Assembly (NCBI GenBank): GCA_037043015.1
Contig: CM073328.1
Location: 607,409-671,408, forward strand
Length of the DNA stretch: 64,000 nt
Source: Bryum argenteum
Lineage: Eukaryota; Streptophyta; Bryopsida; Bryales; Bryaceae
Reading direction: 5' to 3'
Shown here: piece after piece, positions 57,992 to 64,000 of the stretch
Layout: every line of letters begins with the position of its first letter
Position numbering within the stretch: position 1 is the first letter of the stretch
Translations under genes and position numbers: made by a program
Notes under the pieces: model-generated
The model's input: the letters and a program-made list of their open reading frames with translations, nothing else
Told to the model about the DNA's origin: nothing
The model's database searches: none

Positions 57992-59434
57992 TTCCCTCTG
58001 AATCTTGAGTTTCTCCATTTGCATCATTATTTTTCGAACCACAGCATCTTGACTGGTGTGACATCGAAGGTAGTATGCTGCAATGAATTTTTGGATTCCG
58101 GAGTTGCACTGGTGCATAAAACCCTGCTCTTTGAAGCCGGAAGCGATTCATTTAGTTGTAAATATTGTTGTGCCTTCGAGCAGAAGGTTGTAGACATTGA
58201 CTGCAATGGTAGTAGGTAGTCTGGATCGTGAAATTCAACGTGGTTATCACTTCACTTGGATTGTTTTCAAGCTTTGTACTTAATCTCCTGTGATGCTTCT
58301 AGTGAGCCGAAATGGTTAGTTTTGCTCTGGTTAGAATGGAGCTATTGTATTTTGTGAAGCATCTGTGTTTCTTCTGGACCAATTTTTCGAGTTTGGTCAT
58401 GTGCACATGGGTTTCATTTGCAATCGTAGCTTACTTCATTTGCCGCTCAGATTGAGTAGGAGAGCATGTAAATGCTCTATATTTGAGTCGTTATTATATG
58501 TTTTCTTCAGTTCGCCGCATATTGTGTCATGTTTTCAGACATGGTTGTTATTCAGAAAGGTCTCGAAATTATCATATTACCAAATGAAGCATGTGCATCA
58601 TAAGGGAACCTGCTCGAATTCTGAGCAACAAGAACCGTTCGCAGTAAACTTATCTGCACAGTCATGAGAAGGTTTCAAGAATATTCAAGTACACTTAAAT
58701 GATCATATTTAGTAACACCTATGACATTACCTCTTAAAATCCATAACTAAAAGAAGATTGAGTCCAAAAATCATCCTATCATCACTAGTCTCCAACAAAT
58801 CTTGCACATTCTCCTAAAAAAATTCCTTTGCCCACTCCACAAGAACAAATCTTGCACCTTCTCCTATAAAAATTCCTTTGCCCACTCCACAAGGAATTAG
58901 TCATTTTGGATTTTGATTACTTCATGAGTAGGTTCCATTTCAATATACAACACTTGACCCCATGTTCTCACCATAGTGCTAAGCTCACACCACACTTACT
59001 TTGTGAGATATCTACCCTATAACCACACCTACCAATCTAAATATTTGCCTTCAAATATTCAAATGTCATTTCCCAATTGAAACTACTTACATACCAATCA
59101 TTACTTGATAAAAAACAATCGAGAGATCAAAAAGTCAAGTCACTCATGATCACAATAAAAGCAAGAGAGAGAAATAGGTACCACATATGATACCTTAAAA
59201 GAACAATGCCCAAACTGTATCAATATATTAAAAATCACTTAACACATAAAGAAACACCTCTTTCAGAAAAGAATAGTGTCTCGTAACTCTTGTTGTCCCT
59301 TGCAAGCCTTTGCTAGAAGTTGATGACTACGACTCCTTTTATTTTACTGCAACTTGAAGTTGCATAGGCGACATGAAGAGTTTTTTGTCACAAGTGAAAC
59401 AAGCCCTCCTCGTTTGCGTGAAACAAGGCTATGT
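57992..59434. other. Spacer between SDR copy B and the antimicrobial-peptide gene
   Basis: The first part is the 3' UTR of SDR copy B. No other gene was recognised; the frames at 58019-58219 and 58365-58667 have no known domain. A 50-bp tandem duplication (AACAAATCTTGCAC at 58794 and 58844, each followed by ATTCCTTTGCCCACTCCAC) is present. Confidence 0.45.
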
Positions 59435-59760
59435 CTAGCAATCAATGCTGACGCTCTGCCAGCCGAGAGCAGAGCACTGGCCGGTGCTACCAGTGAACCT
59501 GGTGTGCACACCACAATTGCAGTTTTGGCAATTGTAGGCGTTGGCAGTCTGACCGGTGTATGAGAAGGAGTAGCCGCCCTTGGTGTTGGTGGGGATGTTG
59601 CTGCATCCGCACGAGTTTAACGTCGCCGAGTTTCCTGAGCATGGCGCTGAGAAGAACACAAATGTGCTTGCCTCCGCAGGCTGGGCTGCCATGGACATCA
59701 TCACCAGCACCCCAGCACGGCACCCAAACTCAGTATCATCATGCTCTTAGCGCCTGCCAT
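59435..59760 (-). pseudogene. MiAMP1-type antimicrobial peptide gene, apparent one-base frameshift in the signal peptide
   Basis: The mature part begins STFVFFSAPCSGN and contains CGCSNI, KGGYSFSYTGQTANAYN, GVHTRF and GWQSVSIDC. This is the signature of the MiAMP1 (Macadamia antimicrobial peptide 1) family: small secreted beta-barrel defence proteins with antifungal activity. Eight cysteines are present (six in MiAMP1), all in plausible disulfide positions. The natural start ATG at 59760 (MAGAKSMMILSLGAVLG) opens a hydrophobic signal peptide. The coding length from there to the stop is 326 nt, one short of a multiple of three, and the frame terminates before the mature peptide. The second half (VMMSMAAQPAEA) is in another frame. 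Either a recent one-base deletion or a sequencing error explains this, or translation begins at an internal ATG with a very short leader. No intron is needed. Confidence 0.8.
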
Positions 59761-62400
59761 GGTCGAAGATCACGATACCTGCAGCACCAACCATGCTATC
59801 AGTCAGAGCAGTACAATCCCGTGTTCCGGGGTATGAAATAAATCAGTACATGCGAGTAGATCACGTCAGCGCCAAGCCCTTGGCCCTGCAGAGGAAGCAC
59901 TGGAAGATCGACCGAGGGTCACACAATGAAAACTGAATCGACCGTGAGTTACAAATCGGCCCAGAATTAAAGCTGACTGCTCTTCTAAGTCATGAGGAGC
60001 ATATATGTGAGAAGCCAACTTCGCCTTCAGTGCTATCAGTCAGAGCAACATACACTTATCAAATGAACGATTCATAGCTAGTATTATGCTTGCACATACC
60101 CGATGAACCAAGTGAAGTGGTGATCGAAGGCTGGATATCGACTGTAGATGGTGGATGGTTTGAGCTCTGTGAGCTAGCTGAAGCTTTTATAGTCATGGCT
60201 GGTTTTCGCTATCGAATCGGTGGCCTCCAAGCAATGCTGATCACTGACAGAGAAGTTCAACGCACGTTGTTACGTACTACGATTTCTTCAGCCCTTCCAC
60301 GAAATCCAGTCAAAGGCATGAAGGTCATGGAGGTAATTCTGTGTTCGGAGTTCAATTTTTTTAATACGAGCGACACACGCAGCGATGTATATTCATTTTC
60401 TTCATGAGTGGGTTCAATTTAAAACATTCTAATCAGCAACTTCTACCTGATTGTGTTTAAGACCCTTTCAGTTACAGCGTCACCTCTGACGCTGTTCCTA
60501 GTAAAGTTTTATTTCTTTGATAATGGGAGCTGCATCCTTCAAAATTTTATTCCTCAGTCTAATGAGAGCTGGATCGTACGAACTTGATGAAAGAAAAGAA
60601 CTCCATTAAAAGCTCATCATATTAAATTGTCGTAGTATTTGACAACCATCAACTAAGAAGATCTTGAAGCTCATTGTTATCGGAAGTGATACATCTAATT
60701 TTAGCAATTGGGTGTGCATCAATGGAGGGATCACAATGTTTAAAGTTGATGTTAAATAGATGGAGAGACATAGTATACTTTACAAAAAAGGGGACTTTGT
60801 GATTGTTACCCAAACGTTGTGCTTCATTTTCCCCAAGAATGAGAGCATGCATGCATTACGGTAGAGATTTATTAATTACGGTTCAAGAGATTTATTAATT
60901 ACGGTTCAAGTCGCCACACAAATTGTTTATTTGATAACTTATAGTAGGATGTTCTAAAATGGAGCAAATCCTACGATGGATCTATGATGATCTGCACTGA
61001 TAGGTACATAAAAGCTTTTCCATACAACGGTACCATATACTCACTGCAAAAATTATATGGCATCATTTTAGGAAGACCTATATTTCCTGCATCATAAATT
61101 TATAAGTCACTATAAAGAAGTCTAAAAATGATAATTCCACTTGCTCTAGCTTTCTACCAATTTTCTCCATGCACGAAAATTACTCGCACCGGCAACATCC
61201 CTATAAATTTCCCGTGCTGGAAATTGCACCATTATTGGCCACCTACTATGATTTGGTGGGCTTGGAGAGTTACATATCTCCATCGCCTACATTAATATAA
61301 CTCAGTATATGGGTACTTGAGTGTCCAAGTTACAGCGTAGATGACTGTGAAGGTTTTTAAAAGAAATTGACCAGAGTAGGTGCAATGGACTATCAAAATA
61401 GTTGGAAAAATACAACCTTCTAACCCAAGTCCACCAAATTATGAAAAGCTGGTGAATTCAGTATAAGAGCCATCAGTCTCGCAATAGAACAGAAAATTAC
61501 TGTAGGCCACATCCACCCGTATTCCTGCTTTCACACCACCGCTGTAGTAGAAACATTGTCCGAGGAGTAGGTCAAGCCAAGTGGGTCTATATTGCAAGTT
61601 GGTTGTCTTTGCATAGTTTATTCATACCACTTTTCTACTATAATGGTACTCGTGGAAAAACTACAGCTCTTTAATCAGGTGGATTGAAGAATGTTGGATG
61701 ATTGTATAGAGAAAGTCCATATGAAAAGGAGACTGCCTCAAGTGTGAACTACTATTGCTTGCTTATGGAAAGTTATAACTCTTCAAAGTTTCTGCCCTTC
61801 ATCTAGAATGTTGTTTCTCGAAACTAGAGACGCTTAGAATTCCCTGATATTCTTTTGGGAATTTAAATTGTTGTTATCCATTCTGTTGTCGAGGCAAGTA
61901 CACGGCTGCCGGAAAGGAAATTACCAGGCATTACATGCCTACAATTTTAGATTGTGGGAGGGTGTCATCAGAATCAAAGGGGCTCAACATTTCAATTCTG
62001 GTGCATCCTTGTCAAAGCGTGCGCGGGTATGTGGAAGCTGCAGGAAGATTAGGATGCTCTGAAAGCGGTTTCCGTTGAACACTTCAAACCGACCATCTGG
62101 TAAATTATGATGTTTCAAAAATCAAACAACACCAAAATCGAACTGTCTATGTATTAAACTAACAATAATATTCTAGCTTTGAGTTTACCTGGGAGTTAGA
62201 GAATAGCTAAAGTCTAGGGTGTTTGGTTTATGATGTGCCTATGAGCTTCCATTCACCTAATTTTATCAATAACTTGGGCTTTGTAGTACTTGAGGGACAG
62301 TCACCCTTCTTGATATCGTGCCAATTCCTGAAAATTGTTTCAACAAGGACTTTCCACAACAGAATATGTTTGGCCGTATAAGTAATTTAAGCCCATTAAC
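59761..62400. other. Spacer upstream of the antimicrobial-peptide gene
   Basis: This presumably holds the peptide gene's promoter. No other gene is recognised; frames at 60090-60407 (plus) and 61868-62062 (plus) lack known domains. A segment at about 60240-60340 (GAGAAGTTCAACGCAC ... CACGAAATCCAGT) recurs in diverged form at 62985-63060. ATTTATTAATTACGGTTCAAG is duplicated at about 60868-60910. Confidence 0.4.
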
Positions 62401-62408
62401 AAGAATTA

Positions 62409-62451
62409 ACTTAGGAGTAGGTAATCTTGCCAAGGTTACCTACTCCTAAGT
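62409..62451. repeat. Perfect 16-bp inverted repeat (hairpin/cruciform)
   Basis: ACTTAGGAGTAGGTAA (62409-62424) pairs perfectly with TTACCTACTCCTAAGT (62436-62451) around an 11-base loop. There is no T-run and no adjacent gene, so it is unlikely to be a terminator. Confidence 0.85.
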
Positions 62452-64000
62452 AAGTTAACCCGAGAAAGTCGAAACAAATACAAAGTGTTAGATATATGAA
62501 TTTGAGATCTGATACTCGACAATGAGAAAGTCGAAGCGAATACAAAGTGTACGTTTTTTATCCAAAATCATCTTCCCAACTTCCTCATCATCCACGGTGA
62601 TGGGCTCAGACGTTCTAGGGTTAAGCTTGTCAAAGCTTCTTACTTAGTGCTAGAACAGTACGGGATACTGTACTTGCTTGAATTGGGTTCGATTGAATAT
62701 GGCAATAGGCGACCTGTGAATCAGCAAACCCCACAAAGACATCTCGACCAAGGCAGGGACGGCGGAGTCTGACGATGATGGATTCGGATGCATGAAAGGA
62801 GGGTTTGGATGGACGAGGACGCAATCCATGCATGGGATTTGTGATTGCCTTATACTTCCCCAGTTGAGCTGTGTGGCCGGGCCTAAAATGAGGCACTTTA
62901 GTCTCCCAAGTATCGAAATCTTCTAGTGATGCCTCGGATCTGACGAGATTTTTGCAATCGAATAGGTTCTCTAAGCAGAGCTCAGTGTCAGAGAAGTTCA
63001 ACGCACATGTTACCTACCACGAAAGTTTCTTCATCCTTTCACGAAATCCAGTTAACTGAGGTGATGATGTGGGTTCAGAGTACCCCGGAACACGGGCTTA
63101 AACTGATGTGGGTACAGAGTCTGAAACATCCATGATGATGAACACACACATGATACATGCAGCGATATCGCATCGTACATTCTCGTCGGAGTTAAGAATA
63201 CCGACAGTTCATTTTCAGCTGATTTCAATCGCAATGAGAGTTTGAGATACAAAAGAAGTTTAAAAACTGTCTAGTAGTTTGCACCTGCTTGTACTCTGGA
63301 TGATTGAAGCCTTACAGCTACCGAATCAGTTCAAGTTACCATTAAATCGAAGTACCCATGTGACGAAATGGAGTGTTTCCGATGGCCGCAAGACCAGGGC
63401 TGAAGGTAGGACACGTTTGACACGGTCACGCACGGAACGTAGTACTTTCTGCAAGAATCCAGCTTCCGCAAGCCGTTACAGACAATGTAGCGACTTTTCT
63501 TTCAAGCTGAAAAGCATATTCAAAAGTAAAATAGAGTCTTGTACATGTGTGTAAAACTATACTGCATATTGAAAACTAGATTATCATCTACAATTCATAA
63601 TCAACAAGTGTATGTAAGACAGTACTTAGATTTTGTTCAATTTACTTCTTGAACTTCAAAAATCTATCTAATAGCTTCTAGTAAGATGCCAATCTGTCTG
63701 TAGCAATTCTTTCTGGCATGCTCTCAAACAATGTCATGAAATCCTCGTCACGAACTTTAGAAGGAACAACGCATATACATGTGTTTCCATGATTCTTGGA
63801 TTCCTCTCGGAGCTGTAAATTTGTTCAAATGTCGTTGTATAAGAGCACAAAAATGCTTCATGGGAATGATTCAAATTTGGTGATTAAGCAGGCATGTAAT
63901 GTACAGATTGAGCGAGCTTTAGTTTAAGTTGCACCATCTTACTTATGTTTTGGATAATTATCTTGTTATAACGCCACATTTCTTGAATCCAAATTATAAT
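62452..64000. other. Terminal spacer
   Basis: No gene is recognised. A direct repeat, GAGAAAGTCGAA(A/G)C(A/G)AATACAAAG, lies at about 62463 and 62524. A diverged duplicate of 60240-60340 lies at 62985-63060. The open frame at 62630-63001 (minus, 123 aa) shows no known domain. Confidence 0.4.

Noticed and set aside
62409..62451. A transcription terminator hairpin
   Set aside because: No U-tract, no adjacent gene, and such terminators are not expected for nuclear Pol II genes.
62630..63001. A 123-codon minus-strand gene
   Set aside because: No known motif and no conserved-looking composition; its left part overlaps a duplicated non-coding segment nearby.

Overview
The window is nuclear DNA of a land plant. 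GT-AG introns are everywhere, and the genes include plant-type eEF1A, a GSL/CalS callose synthase, an HSP110-type chaperone, DNA ligase IV and a MiAMP1-type antimicrobial peptide. Helitron-like ends, a tRNA-derived SINE, TIR elements and a Stowaway-type MITE are also present. The many-exon callose synthase, intronless HSP110 and MiAMP1 gene would suit a non-seed plant (bryophyte or lycophyte), but the sequence alone does not fix the species.

Region 1 (about 1-12,300) is transposon territory. Two decayed genes point away from each other. The minus-strand gene (5013 to about 1333) encodes a large protein with a ParB/DGQH-like domain and possibly a degenerate methyltransferase-like C-terminal half. 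The plus-strand gene (9391 to about 11591) encodes a DUF7869-type, transposase-like protein. Each start codon lies 40-60 bases from a block of DNA rich in the palindrome GGTAGGCATGTGCCTACC or a variant: 13 copies of a 62-bp tandem repeat on one side, degenerate 300-bp repeats on the other. Between the blocks lie intron-containing exon fragments of two unrelated host genes (a peroxisomal ABCD transporter and a 3-beta-HSD/decarboxylase) and a small TIR element. A SINE with a perfect 13-bp target-site duplication and two Helitron-type 3' ends close the region. This is the candidate undescribed system.

Region 2 (13,340-33,000): eEF1A (plus strand, 447 aa, leader intron plus one coding intron), then a spacer without genes, then a roughly 27-exon callose synthase on the minus strand (18,366-32,623) with a Stowaway-type MITE in one intron.

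Region 3 (33,000-43,100): mostly gene-poor AT-rich DNA with several small tandem arrays. It surrounds a single-exon, GC-rich HSP110-type gene (38,585-41,053).

Region 4 (43,160-58,000): DNA ligase IV (minus strand, about 25 exons) lies between two paralogous SDR oxidoreductase genes in opposite orientations. Both have exons of exactly 304, 230 and 279 nt. A second, 5'-truncated copy of the SINE sits in the spacer.

Region 5 (58,000-64,000): a MiAMP1-type peptide gene (minus strand) with an apparent one-base frameshift in its signal peptide, otherwise gene-poor DNA. The host genes are housekeeping and defence functions and show no evident shared pathway.
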